NCBI RefSeq assembly: GCF_028613635.1 | Contig: NZ_JAQRMY010000002.1 | Coordinates: 496,001 to 560,000 of the forward strand | Direction of reading: 5' to 3' | DNA length: 64,000 bases | Source of the DNA: Devosia sp. ZB163 | GTDB lineage: Bacteria; Pseudomonadota; Alphaproteobacteria; Rhizobiales; Devosiaceae | Part shown: in pieces, positions 8,872 to 16,864 of the stretch | Layout of the letters: the number at the start of each line of letters is the position of its first letter | How positions within the stretch are numbered: position 1 is the first letter of the stretch | The notes under the pieces: model-generated | Database searches by the model: none | What the model saw: only the letters and a program-made list of their open reading frames with translations | Told to the model about the DNA's origin: nothing | Position numbers and translations under genes: made by a program

Positions 8872-10412
8872 GAGGCCTTCTCCAGACCGAGCATGTAGGG
8901 GCCGAGCGCGGCGGGCGTCAGGCCGGCGTGGTTGGCGAGGTCGGCGACGATCCGGCCGTTGAACAGCACCAGCACGCGATCGGCGAGGCGCAGCAGTTCG
9001 TCCAGATCGGCAGTGATCAGCAGCACCGCGGCGCCGTTGCGGGCGGCCTGGTCGATGCGGCCGTGCAAGAGGGCAGCGGCCGCGACGTCGACGCCGCGGG
9101 TCGGCTGGTCGGCGATCAGCAGTTTTGGCGAGCCGGCGAGTTCGCGCGCTGCGATCAGCTTCTGGGCGTTGCCGCCGGAGAGCGAGTCCAGCCGCTCGCC
9201 GGTGCCGCCGGCGCGCACCGCATAGTCGGCGATCATCTGCTGGACGCGCTGGCGGATGGCGCCGCGGCGAAGGAACGGGCCCCATTGCAGCGCCTTGTCG
9301 CCATCGGTGCCGGCAATGGCGTTGTCGGCCAGGCTGAGCGAGGCGGTGCCGCCCTGCGCGTAGCGATCGGCCGGGAGGTAGGCGAGGCCGGCCTTGCGCC
9401 AGGCGGGGGCGGCGGCTCGCGACATGTCGGCGCCGGAGAGGCGAATGCTGCCGGAGGCCGGATGCATCAGGCCGCTGAGCACCGAGACGAGGCCACGCTG
9501 GCCGCTGCCATCGACGCCGGCGATGCCGACGATTTCATCGGCGCGGATCGATAGCGAGATGTCCTCGATGCGGTCGGCGGGATCGTGCGAGCGGGTCGAG
9601 ACTTTCGCGAGCTCGAGCACGACCGGGGCAGAGGTGGTCTGGCGCTGGCGGCGTGGCACGTCGACGTCGCGGCCCATCACCATGCGGGTGATCTCGGCGT
9701 CATCGACCTCGGCAAGCGGCGTGGTGCCCACCACCTTGCCGGCGCGCAGCACGGTGACCGTCTCCGCCAGCGCGCGCACTTCGTGCAGCTTGTGGGAGAT
9801 GAACAGGATGGTCATGCCCGCGGCGCGCAGGTCGCGCAGGCGGTTGAACAGTTCTTCGATCTCGGGCGGAGACAGCACAGCGGTCGGCTCGTCGAGGATG
9901 AGCAGGCGCGTGTCGCGCGACAGTGCCTTGAGAATCTCGACCTTCTGCTGCGCTGCGACCGACAGGGTGTCGGTGCGCGCATCGGGGTCGACTGCGAGGT
10001 CGAAACGTTCACTCAGTTCGACGACCTGGCGGCGCGCCTTAGTACGATCGATGAAGATCGAGCTGCGCGGCTCGTGGCCGAGGATGATGTTCTCGGTGAC
10101 AGTGAGGATGGGGACCAGCGAGAAGTGCTGGTGCACCATGCCGATGCCGTGCTTGCCGGCGAAGTCTGGCGTCGCGGTATCGGCCGCGGCGCCATCGATG
10201 AAGACCTGTCCGGCGCTCGGGCTTTCGAGCCCGAACAGGATCTTCATCAGCGTGGATTTGCCGGCGCCGTTCTCGCCGCAGATGGCGTGGATCGATCCTC
10301 TCCGGATGTCGAAGGAGGCGTCCGTGAGGGCCACGGTGCCGTTCGGATAGGTCTTGCCGACCTGCCGGAACGAGACGATGGGGCCTTCGGCCATTTGCGG
10401 CGCGGTGCTCAT
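8868..10412 (-). CDS. Nucleoside-type ABC transporter ATPase, tandem nucleotide-binding domains
   Basis: A 514-residue protein with two ABC domains, as in sugar and nucleoside importers. Domain 1 has Walker A GENGAGKSTLMKILFG and Walker B LLILDEPTAVLSP. Its signature reads LSVAAQQKVEILKAL, with Ala-Ala where relatives usually have Gly-x. Domain 2 has a degenerate Walker A (GVDGSGQRGLV, no Lys) but an intact LSGGNAQKL signature and IADQPTRGVDV. One intact and one degenerate Walker A is normal for this subfamily. The stop overlaps the permease start by 4 bp. Confidence 0.94.
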   Translation of the reverse strand: MSTAPQMAEGPIVSFRQVGKTYPNGTVALTDASFDIRRGSIHAICGENGAGKSTLMKILFGLESPSAGQVFIDGAAADTATPDFAGKHGIGMVHQHFSLVPILTVTENIILGHEPRSSIFIDRTKARRQVVELSERFDLAVDPDARTDTLSVAAQQKVEILKALSRDTRLLILDEPTAVLSPPEIEELFNRLRDLRAAGMTILFISHKLHEVRALAETVTVLRAGKVVGTTPLAEVDDAEITRMVMGRDVDVPRRQRQTTSAPVVLELAKVSTRSHDPADRIEDISLSIRADEIVGIAGVDGSGQRGLVSVLSGLMHPASGSIRLSGADMSRAAAPAWRKAGLAYLPADRYAQGGTASLSLADNAIAGTDGDKALQWGPFLRRGAIRQRVQQMIADYAVRAGGTGERLDSLSGGNAQKLIAARELAGSPKLLIADQPTRGVDVAAAALLHGRIDQAARNGAAVLLITADLDELLRLADRVLVLFNGRIVADLANHAGLTPAALGPYMLGLEKAS

Positions 10413-10418
10413 CGGCGC

Positions 10419-11528
10419 TTACGGACGGACGGCGTCGCGGATGGCGCTGATCGCGGCGGTGTCCATGCCGAACGCGGTCGGCACGACGATCTCGCCCGCG
10501 GCGATCTTGGCCTTGGCGTCGGCGATGGCGGCCTTGGTCTCGGCGGACGCGAGCTTCTCGTAGTTGCCGGTCTCGACGATGCCGACGGCGCCTTCAGCAA
10601 GGCCGACGGTCTCGGCCGAACCGAAGGGGAGCTTACCCTCCTTGTAGAGGTCGTAGGCGCGGACGAGGCTGACGTCGACGTTCTTCAGCACCGAGCTCAC
10701 CACCTGGCTGGCGATCGCCGGATCGCTTTCGGCGAAGATCGCTTCCTGGTCGGAGTCGACGCCGAGCACGAACTTGCCGGTTTCCTTGGCGGCAGCCGCC
10801 TGGCCGAGGCCGGCCTGCGAGGCGGCGATGAAGCCGAGCGCAACGCCCGAGCGATACTGGGCGAGCCCGAGTTCCTTGCCCTTGGCGGCATCGGTGAACG
10901 AGCCGGCATAGGCGACCGACACCTTGACGTCGGGGGTGACCGACTGGGCGCCGGCAATGTAGCCGACGAGGAAGTCGTTGATCACGGGAATGTCCATGCC
11001 GCCGAGGAAGCCGAGCGCCGTGCCGGCGTCAGCGGGGAGGCCCGACTTCAGGAGGCCCGCGGCAAGGATGCCGCCGAGGTAGGAGCCTTCGTTCTGCTTG
11101 TACTGGACGGCGTAGACGTTGGGGTAGGCGCCGCCTTCGAAGGGCAGGCTCGCATCGAACAGGATGTACTTCTTGTCCGGGTACTGCTCGGCCACGGTGC
11201 CCAGCGTTTCGGACAGCGAGAAGGTGCCGCCGATGATCAGGTCCCAGTCCTGCTCGGACACTTCGAGCAGCGCCGGCTCCCAGCCGGTCGGATCGTCGCC
11301 GATTTCGAGCACCTTGGTCTCGACGTCGTCGCCGTACTTGGCCTTGATCTCCTCGATGCCCTTATTGGCCGAGTCGAAGAACGACTTGTCGCCAAGGGCG
11401 CCGTTGATCAGCAGCAGGACCTTGTCCTGGGCCAGCGCGCCGGCAGCGGTGGCGGCCAGCAGCGCCGTGGCGCTGACGAGCCCGAGGGCAGCACGGCGCA
11501 GGGCCACGCGGGTTGCGGATCTAGACAT
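10419..11528 (-). CDS. BMP family nucleoside-binding lipoprotein-like periplasmic protein
   Basis: Substrate-binding protein of the Bmp/PnrA family, 369 residues. Residues 1-34 form a long Sec signal (MSRSATRVALRRAALGLV...GALAQ). No lipobox cysteine is present, so it is probably soluble. The mature part has LLINGALGDKSFFDSANKGIEE, the GGTFSLSET region, QNEGSYLGGILAAG and VLGVDSDQEAIFAESDP, which line the nucleoside pocket in relatives. It is the first gene of a four- to six-gene leftward operon. AGGAG sits just before the ATG. The region upstream is shared with a LacI-type regulator. Confidence 0.92.
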   Translation of the reverse strand: MSRSATRVALRRAALGLVSATALLAATAAGALAQDKVLLLINGALGDKSFFDSANKGIEEIKAKYGDDVETKVLEIGDDPTGWEPALLEVSEQDWDLIIGGTFSLSETLGTVAEQYPDKKYILFDASLPFEGGAYPNVYAVQYKQNEGSYLGGILAAGLLKSGLPADAGTALGFLGGMDIPVINDFLVGYIAGAQSVTPDVKVSVAYAGSFTDAAKGKELGLAQYRSGVALGFIAASQAGLGQAAAAKETGKFVLGVDSDQEAIFAESDPAIASQVVSSVLKNVDVSLVRAYDLYKEGKLPFGSAETVGLAEGAVGIVETGNYEKLASAETKAAIADAKAKIAAGEIVVPTAFGMDTAAISAIRDAVRP

Positions 11529-11560
11529 GGGGACTCCTCCAGAGCGGTCCGATGAAACTC

Positions 11561-11587
11561 AACGATCAGGTCGTTTAATCGTGTAAA
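11561..11587. promoter_or_regulatory. Candidate LacI-type operator in the divergent intergenic region
   Basis: Two overlapping inverted repeats are visible. AACGA-N5-TCGTT lies at 11561-11575. TTTAATCGTGTAAA at 11574-11587 pairs TTTA/TAAA around a central CG, the usual dyad centre for LacI-family operators. They lie 33-59 bp upstream of the BMP gene start and 118-144 bp upstream of the regulator start. The assignment to the adjacent LacI protein is inference. Confidence 0.45.
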
Positions 11588-11704
11588 TAGATAACCGAGG
11601 TGCTATTGGGGGAGTCAAGCCGCATTTCGTCGGATGCCGCTGGGTGCTTGGCAGAGCAGCGGTCTTGGTCCACAGATTTCAGGCGGGGGAGCGGTCGGGG
11701 AAGC

Positions 11705-12685
11705 ATGGGCAAAGAGAAGAGCCCAACCATCAAGGACGTGGCGAGAATTGCCGGGGTTTCCTCGGCGACCGTGTCCTATGTGCTCAACGATCTCAACAAG
11801 GTAACCCCTGAAGTTGACGCGCTGGTGCGCCGGGTGGCGGAGGAACTGGGCTACTCGCGCAACAATGCGGCGCGGGCGCTGAAGACCGGGCGCAACAACA
11901 TCATCGGCTGCATCCTGCCGACGCTGACGAGCCCGGTGTTCCCGGAAATCGCCCAGGCGGTGCAACTGCGCGCCGAGGCGCATGGCTATGCGACACTGGT
12001 GATCGATTCCGGCAATGCGCCGATGCGCGAGGAGAGGGTGGTGCGCACCCTCGCCAAGCACGGAGTCGATGGCGCGGTGGCGCTGCTGCACCCCAAATTC
12101 AAGCTGGCCAACCCGCCGATCTTCCCGATGGTGTCGCTCGACGCGAAGTTCCCTGGCCTCGACAGCGTCCACGCCGATCACTATGCCGGCGGGCGGCTGA
12201 TGGCGGAACACGCTATCGCGCTAGGGCACCGCCGCGTCGGCATGCTCTCTGGATTCCAGGATCTCACCAGCAGCTACGAACGCCGGCAGGGCTTCGTCGA
12301 TGCCGCCGCGGGCAGGGTGGAGCTGGTGTGGGAAGTGAACGTGCAGCTCGTGCCGCAACTGCCGCCCGAGGCGGTCGCTGCAATCCGCCGGCGCGAGGTG
12401 ACGATGATCGCCTGCGTCAACGACCTCGTCGCGATCGCGGCGCTCAGCGTGCTCAAGGACAGCGGCATGAGCGTGCCCGGCGACGTCTCCGTGTTCGGTT
12501 TCGACGACATGCAGTGGGCCAGCTGGCCGCTGATCGACCTGACCACCATCCGCCAGCCGCTGGCCGATCTCGGCAGCCGCGCCACGGACCTGCTGATCGC
12601 CCGCCTCGGCAACCGCGACCTGCCCACAGAGGACGTGGTGCTGCCGGTGACGCTGGTGGAGCGCGGCTCGACATCTCGAATTTGA
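11705..12685 (+). CDS. LacI-family transcriptional regulator
   Basis: DNA-binding repressor of 326 residues. I start it at MGKEKSPTIKDVAR because the helix-turn-helix (TIKDVARIAGVSSATVSYVLND) belongs near the N-terminus; the open frame 105 bp upstream adds nothing recognisable. The effector domain has GCILPTLTSPVFPEIAQAV, the HADHYAGGRLMAEH hinge region and DVSVFGFDDMQWASW. It is divergent from the BMP operon, so it most likely controls nucleoside uptake and the linked ADP-ribosylglycohydrolase. It converges with the next ATPase gene, 38 bp away. Confidence 0.93.
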   Translation: MGKEKSPTIKDVARIAGVSSATVSYVLNDLNKVTPEVDALVRRVAEELGYSRNNAARALKTGRNNIIGCILPTLTSPVFPEIAQAVQLRAEAHGYATLVIDSGNAPMREERVVRTLAKHGVDGAVALLHPKFKLANPPIFPMVSLDAKFPGLDSVHADHYAGGRLMAEHAIALGHRRVGMLSGFQDLTSSYERRQGFVDAAAGRVELVWEVNVQLVPQLPPEAVAAIRRREVTMIACVNDLVAIAALSVLKDSGMSVPGDVSVFGFDDMQWASWPLIDLTTIRQPLADLGSRATDLLIARLGNRDLPTEDVVLPVTLVERGSTSRI

Positions 12686-12723
12686 TCGAGGCGTCATGCC
12701 CCGGGTTTCACCGCGGCTAGGCC

Positions 12724-13728
12724 CTAGTTGAGCGCTGCACCGACTTCCAGGGATGAGGCGCGGCCTTCCGAGACTGCGTGACAGGCAACGCGCGCCGGAC
12801 CGGCTTCGGCCAGCGTGGGCAGCTCCGACTTGCAGCGGTCGTTCGCCAGCGGGCAACGGGGGTGGAAAGGGCAGCCGGTGGGCGGATTGAGCGGCGATGG
12901 CAGTTCGCCCGTCAACTGCACGCGCTTTCCGCGCTGGTCCGGATCGGCAATGGGGGTCGCCGAGAGCAGGGCCTGCGTATAGGGGTGGCGCGGACGCGAG
13001 AAGAGCACGTCCGCTGGCGCCACTTCGACGGCATGACCCAGATACATCACCATCACATCGTCGGCGATGTGGCGAACCACGGCCAGGTTGTGGGAGATGA
13101 ACATCATGGTCAGGTTGAGCTGGCCCTTCAGCACGCGCAGCAGGTTCAGGATCTGCGCCTGCACCGAGACGTCCAGCGCCGAAGTCGGCTCATCGCAGAT
13201 CAGCACTTCGGGCTCGAGTATCAGGGCACGGGCAATGCCGATGCGCTGGCGCTGACCGCCGGAGAATTCGTGTGGATAGCGATCGGCCGCCTGCTGCGGC
13301 AGTCCCACCCGCTGCAGGATTTCGCCGACGGCCTTGCGTCGGCTCGCGGCATCGCCGATGCCGTGGATGACGAGGCCTTCGCCGATCGAGACGCCGACCG
13401 GAACGCGCGGGTCGAGGGAGGAGTAGGGGTCCTGGAAGACCATCTGGATCCGGCGGCTCGAGGCAAAGTCGATGCCTGAGGCGCCGCCGCTGATCGTCCT
13501 GCCATCGAAGACGACCTCGCCGCTGCTGGGCGGATGCAGTCCGATGACGATCCGGGCCAGCGTGGATTTCCCGCACCCGCTTTCACCGACCACACCGAGG
13601 GTGCGCCCCTTCTCGATGGTGAGATCGATGTCGCTGACCGCGCGGACGCGGCCGACGAGGCGCTGAAAGGTGCCGCCTCTAATCGCGAATTCCTTGTGGA
13701 TTCCGCGCAGTTCCAGCAGGGCGCTCAT
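12724..13728 (-). CDS. Peptide ABC transporter ATPase, DppF/OppF type (second transporter)
   Basis: ATPase of 334 residues, starting [14 protein letters not shown]. Motifs: Walker [17 protein letters not shown], signature [14 protein letters not shown], Walker B VLICDEPTSALD, and a C-terminal cysteine motif GCPFHPRCPLANDRC. It is the last gene of the SBP-B-C-D-F operon and overlaps the D-type ATPase by 4 bp. The open frame continues upstream of the ATG only because of high GC. Confidence 0.94.
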   Translation of the reverse strand: MSALLELRGIHKEFAIRGGTFQRLVGRVRAVSDIDLTIEKGRTLGVVGESGCGKSTLARIVIGLHPPSSGEVVFDGRTISGGASGIDFASSRRIQMVFQDPYSSLDPRVPVGVSIGEGLVIHGIGDAASRRKAVGEILQRVGLPQQAADRYPHEFSGGQRQRIGIARALILEPEVLICDEPTSALDVSVQAQILNLLRVLKGQLNLTMMFISHNLAVVRHIADDVMVMYLGHAVEVAPADVLFSRPRHPYTQALLSATPIADPDQRGKRVQLTGELPSPLNPPTGCPFHPRCPLANDRCKSELPTLAEAGPARVACHAVSEGRASSLEVGAALN

Positions 13729-14741
13729 GCCAGTTCTGCCTCTTTTCGTGTTTCGCCGGCAGATGGTGCCGTCAGCCAGCACCGGCAGTTGTGTCCCCCC
13801 GCCACCGAGAGCAGATCCGGCACCGTCGTCGTGCAGCGCGGCTCGTTGGCTTCGCGCCGGGCGGCGCAGCGCGGGGCGAACAGGCAGCCCTGCGGCAGAT
13901 TGGTCAACTGCGGGACCCGCCCCTCGATCACCTCGAGCATCTCGCGGCTGGCGTCCATGCTCGGAACCGAGCGCAGCAAGGCCTGGGTGTAGGGGTGCTT
14001 GGGCGACTTGAACAGCGTCCGCACGTCGGCGTACTCGACGATCTGGCCGGCATACATCACCGCCACGTGGTCGGCCATCTCGGCGACGACGCCGAGATCG
14101 TGCGTGATCAGGATGATGGCGGTGCCGTAGTCGCTCTGCAGCTGGCGCATCAGGTCCAGGATCTGGGCCTGGATGGTGACGTCGAGTGCGGTCGTCGGCT
14201 CGTCGGCGATCAGGACCTGCGGTTCGCAGGCCAGCGCCATGGCGATCATGATGCGCTGGGCCATGCCGCCGGACATTTCGTGCGGATAGGCCTTCATGCG
14301 TCGGGCCGGATCCGGGATACCCACCGCGGCCAGCAGCCGCGTGGCAGCCGCCTCGGCCTGCTTTGCATCCATGCCCTTGTGCAGGCGATAGACCTCGGAG
14401 ATCTGCTTGCCGACGGTATGGACGGGATTGAGCGAGGAGGAGGGGTCCTGGAAGATCATCGACAGGCGATTGCCGCGCACCTTGCTGATCTCGGCGGGCG
14501 TCATCCTGCGCAGGTCGACGCCTCCGAGCAGCACTTCGCCACCGACCACCTTGCCCGGGTAGGGAACGAGATCGGCAGCGCTCAGCGCGGTGATCGACTT
14601 GCCGCAGCCGCTCTCACCGACGATGCACAGGGTTTCCCTCGCATTGAGGTCGAAGCTGACGCCGTCCACGGCCCGGGCAATGCCCGAGCGCGTGGTGAAG
14701 ACGGTGCTGAGGTCGCGGACTTGAAAGATTGGCTCGCTCAT
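13725..14741 (-). CDS. Peptide ABC transporter ATPase, DppD/OppD type (second transporter)
   Basis: ATPase of 338 residues, starting [15 protein letters not shown]. Walker [14 protein letters not shown], signature [14 protein letters not shown], Walker [13 protein letters not shown]. The C-terminal motif [15 protein letters not shown] keeps two of the usual cysteines, with more in GGHNCRC further on. It follows the permease gene by 10 bp. Confidence 0.94.
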   Translation of the reverse strand: MSEPIFQVRDLSTVFTTRSGIARAVDGVSFDLNARETLCIVGESGCGKSITALSAADLVPYPGKVVGGEVLLGGVDLRRMTPAEISKVRGNRLSMIFQDPSSSLNPVHTVGKQISEVYRLHKGMDAKQAEAAATRLLAAVGIPDPARRMKAYPHEMSGGMAQRIMIAMALACEPQVLIADEPTTALDVTIQAQILDLMRQLQSDYGTAIILITHDLGVVAEMADHVAVMYAGQIVEYADVRTLFKSPKHPYTQALLRSVPSMDASREMLEVIEGRVPQLTNLPQGCLFAPRCAARREANEPRCTTTVPDLLSVAGGHNCRCWLTAPSAGETRKEAELA

Positions 14742-14751
14742 GGCGCTTGCC

Positions 14752-15705
14752 TCAGCTGTTCAGGCGCGGATCGAGCGCGTCGCGCAGTCCGTCGCCAAGC
14801 AGGTTGAAGCCGAGCACCGTGATGACGATCGCGATGCCGGGGAAGAACACGAGGTGGGGCGAAGAGAACATCTGGTCCTTTTCGGTGCCCAGCATCGTGC
14901 CCCATTCCGGTGTCGGCGGCTGCGCGCCGAGCCCGAGGAAGCTCAGGCCGGCGGCTTCAAGAATGCCTCCCGCCACACCCATTGTCGCAAGGACGACGAT
15001 CGGCGTCAGGGCATTGGGCAACACCCGGGTGAACAGGATCCGCCACTTGCTGCCGCCCAGAACGCGGCTGGCGGCCACGAAGTCCTGGGACTTCACCGAC
15101 AGCACGCTGGCGCGGGTGACGCGGGCATAGCCCGGTACCGACACCACGGAAATGGCGAGCAGGGCGTTGACTATACCCGGCCCGAGCACGGCCACGATGG
15201 CGATGGCGAGGAGGAGGGCAGGGAAACCCAGGATCACGTCCATGCAGCGCATGATCAGGTTGTCGGTCCAGCCACCGAAATAGCCGGCGATCGCGCCGAG
15301 AAACACGCCCACGATCAGCGCGATGGTGACGGTGACGACACCGATCATCAGGCTGATCTGCGCCCCGTAGACCAGTCTCGAGAACACGTCGCGCGAGTTG
15401 CCGTCGATGCCCATGATGTGCTGCGGGCGCGATACGTCGCAGCCGAGCATGTGCACGCAGGGAGGGTCACGGCGCTTGACGTCCTCGATCCCGATCAGAA
15501 CCTGGTTCGGATCGTAGGGGGCAATGAGCGGGGCAAAGATTGCCACCAGCACCATGAAGCCGATCAGGAACATGCCGACCTGGCCCGACCGCTTGCGCAG
15601 CAGTCGTTTCAACGTCTGTTTCCACAGCGGCACCGGATCGCCGAGCAGGCCATCCTCCATTACGTTCGCGGCCGCCTGGGCGCTGGCGATGTTTAGGCTC
15701 GTCAT
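14752..15705 (-). CDS. Peptide ABC transporter permease, DppC type, with a paired-cysteine periplasmic loop
   Basis: Inner-membrane permease, 317 residues. TM1 is near residues 43-63. The following periplasmic loop holds Cys83 and Cys89 (PPCVHMLGCDVS), which could form a disulfide. The conserved GRD of the family is here SRD (GIDGNSRDVFSRLVYG). The EAA loop (AASRVLGGSKWRILFTRVLPN) and C-terminal [11 protein letters not shown] are normal. Members of this family rarely carry cysteines in this loop; here they go with cysteine pairs in the B-type permease and the binding protein of the same operon. Confidence 0.93.
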   Translation of the reverse strand: MTSLNIASAQAAANVMEDGLLGDPVPLWKQTLKRLLRKRSGQVGMFLIGFMVLVAIFAPLIAPYDPNQVLIGIEDVKRRDPPCVHMLGCDVSRPQHIMGIDGNSRDVFSRLVYGAQISLMIGVVTVTIALIVGVFLGAIAGYFGGWTDNLIMRCMDVILGFPALLLAIAIVAVLGPGIVNALLAISVVSVPGYARVTRASVLSVKSQDFVAASRVLGGSKWRILFTRVLPNALTPIVVLATMGVAGGILEAAGLSFLGLGAQPPTPEWGTMLGTEKDQMFSSPHLVFFPGIAIVITVLGFNLLGDGLRDALDPRLNS

Positions 15706-15713
15706 ATCAGGTC

Positions 15714-16793
15714 CTATTGAGGCCGAACGCGTGGGTCGAGGTAGGTGTAGGAGAGGTCCACGATCAGGTTCACCACGACGTAGATCGTGGCGATCATCAC
15801 CGTGAACGCCTGGACGATGGGGTAATCGCGGGCGAAGATCGCCTCGACCAGCATGCGTCCCACCCCGGCGAGACCGAACACGGTCTCGGTGAGGACCGCC
15901 CCGCTGAGCAGGGCGCCCATCTGCAGTCCCAGGATCGTCACCACCGGCAGCATGGCGTTGCCCAGGGCGTGCCGCCGCACCACCTTGTTGTCCGGCACCC
16001 CCTTGGCGCGGGCCGTGCGGACATAGTCGCGCCCCAGCACGTCGAGCAGGGATGAGCGGGTCATGCGGGCGATCACGGCCATCGGAATGGTGGCCACGGC
16101 AAGCGCCGGCAGGATCATGTGCCGAACCGCGTCGGTGAAGACTACCCAGTTCTGCGTGATCAGCGCGTTGAAGATGTAGAAGTTGGAGATGAACTCGGCG
16201 AACTGGGCACCGAACGTGCCCTTGGTCAGTTCCCAGCCCCAGACCTGGTAGAACGGCACGGAGCTCAAACCGGCGGTGAGCCGGCCGGACGGCGGCAGCC
16301 AGAGGGGCGTACCCTTCAGCATGACGCCGAAGACATAGGCCATCATCAGGCCGAGCCAGAAGATCGGCATGGCGATACCGACATTGGCGAGCGCCATCGT
16401 GCCAACGTCAGCGGCGGTGTTGTGCCGCCGCGCCGCGAAAATGCCGATGGAGATACCGGCAACGGCGGCGACGATCAGCGCCAGGATCGCCAGTTCCATG
16501 GTCATCGGCAGGCGCTCGATGATGATCTGCGTCACCGGCCGGGAGAAGCGGATGGAGTTGCCGAAATTACCCTGGGCGATATCGCGCAGGTAATAGAGGA
16601 ACTGCACCGGAATGGGTTGGTCGAGGCCGAAATTGCGCACGAACTCGGCGCAAGTCGCATCGCTGACCTTGTCGCCCAGCATGGCTTTGCACGGGTCGCC
16701 GGGAATGAGGCGGGCGAGGGAGAAGGTGACTACCAGGATGCCAAACAAGACTGGAATGGCGCTGAGTAGCCGTTTGATCGCGTAACCAAGCAT
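15714..16793 (-). CDS. Peptide ABC transporter permease, DppB type, with loop insertion and cysteine pair
   Basis: Permease of 359 residues, about 40-50 longer than typical. Right after TM1 the periplasmic loop has IPGDPCKAMLGDKVSDATC, with Cys35 and Cys48 spaced for a disulfide. A second extra segment (about residues 180-230, ending FIFNALITQNWVVFTDAV-like) sits in the central periplasmic loop. The EAA loop (TARAKGVPDNKVVRRHALGNAMLP) and the terminal YTYLDPRVRPQ are conserved. It follows the binding-protein gene across a strong hairpin. Confidence 0.93.
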   Translation of the reverse strand: MLGYAIKRLLSAIPVLFGILVVTFSLARLIPGDPCKAMLGDKVSDATCAEFVRNFGLDQPIPVQFLYYLRDIAQGNFGNSIRFSRPVTQIIIERLPMTMELAILALIVAAVAGISIGIFAARRHNTAADVGTMALANVGIAMPIFWLGLMMAYVFGVMLKGTPLWLPPSGRLTAGLSSVPFYQVWGWELTKGTFGAQFAEFISNFYIFNALITQNWVVFTDAVRHMILPALAVATIPMAVIARMTRSSLLDVLGRDYVRTARAKGVPDNKVVRRHALGNAMLPVVTILGLQMGALLSGAVLTETVFGLAGVGRMLVEAIFARDYPIVQAFTVMIATIYVVVNLIVDLSYTYLDPRVRPQ

Positions 16794-16823
16794 CGCGCAA
16801 AACTTTATGGGCTGAAAGCGGGT

Positions 16824-16849
16824 GAGGCGGGCGCCGGAACGCCCGCCTC
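16824..16849 (-). terminator. Intercistronic stem-loop between binding protein and permease
   Basis: Perfect 10-bp arms GAGGCGGGCG and CGCCCGCCTC around a 6-nt loop lie between the SBP stop (16865) and the permease start (16793). No T-run follows directly, so it is more likely a processing or partial-termination hairpin. Such hairpins often let the binding protein be made in excess over the membrane subunits. Confidence 0.65.
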
Positions 16850-16864
16850 AAGACAGAACTCGCC

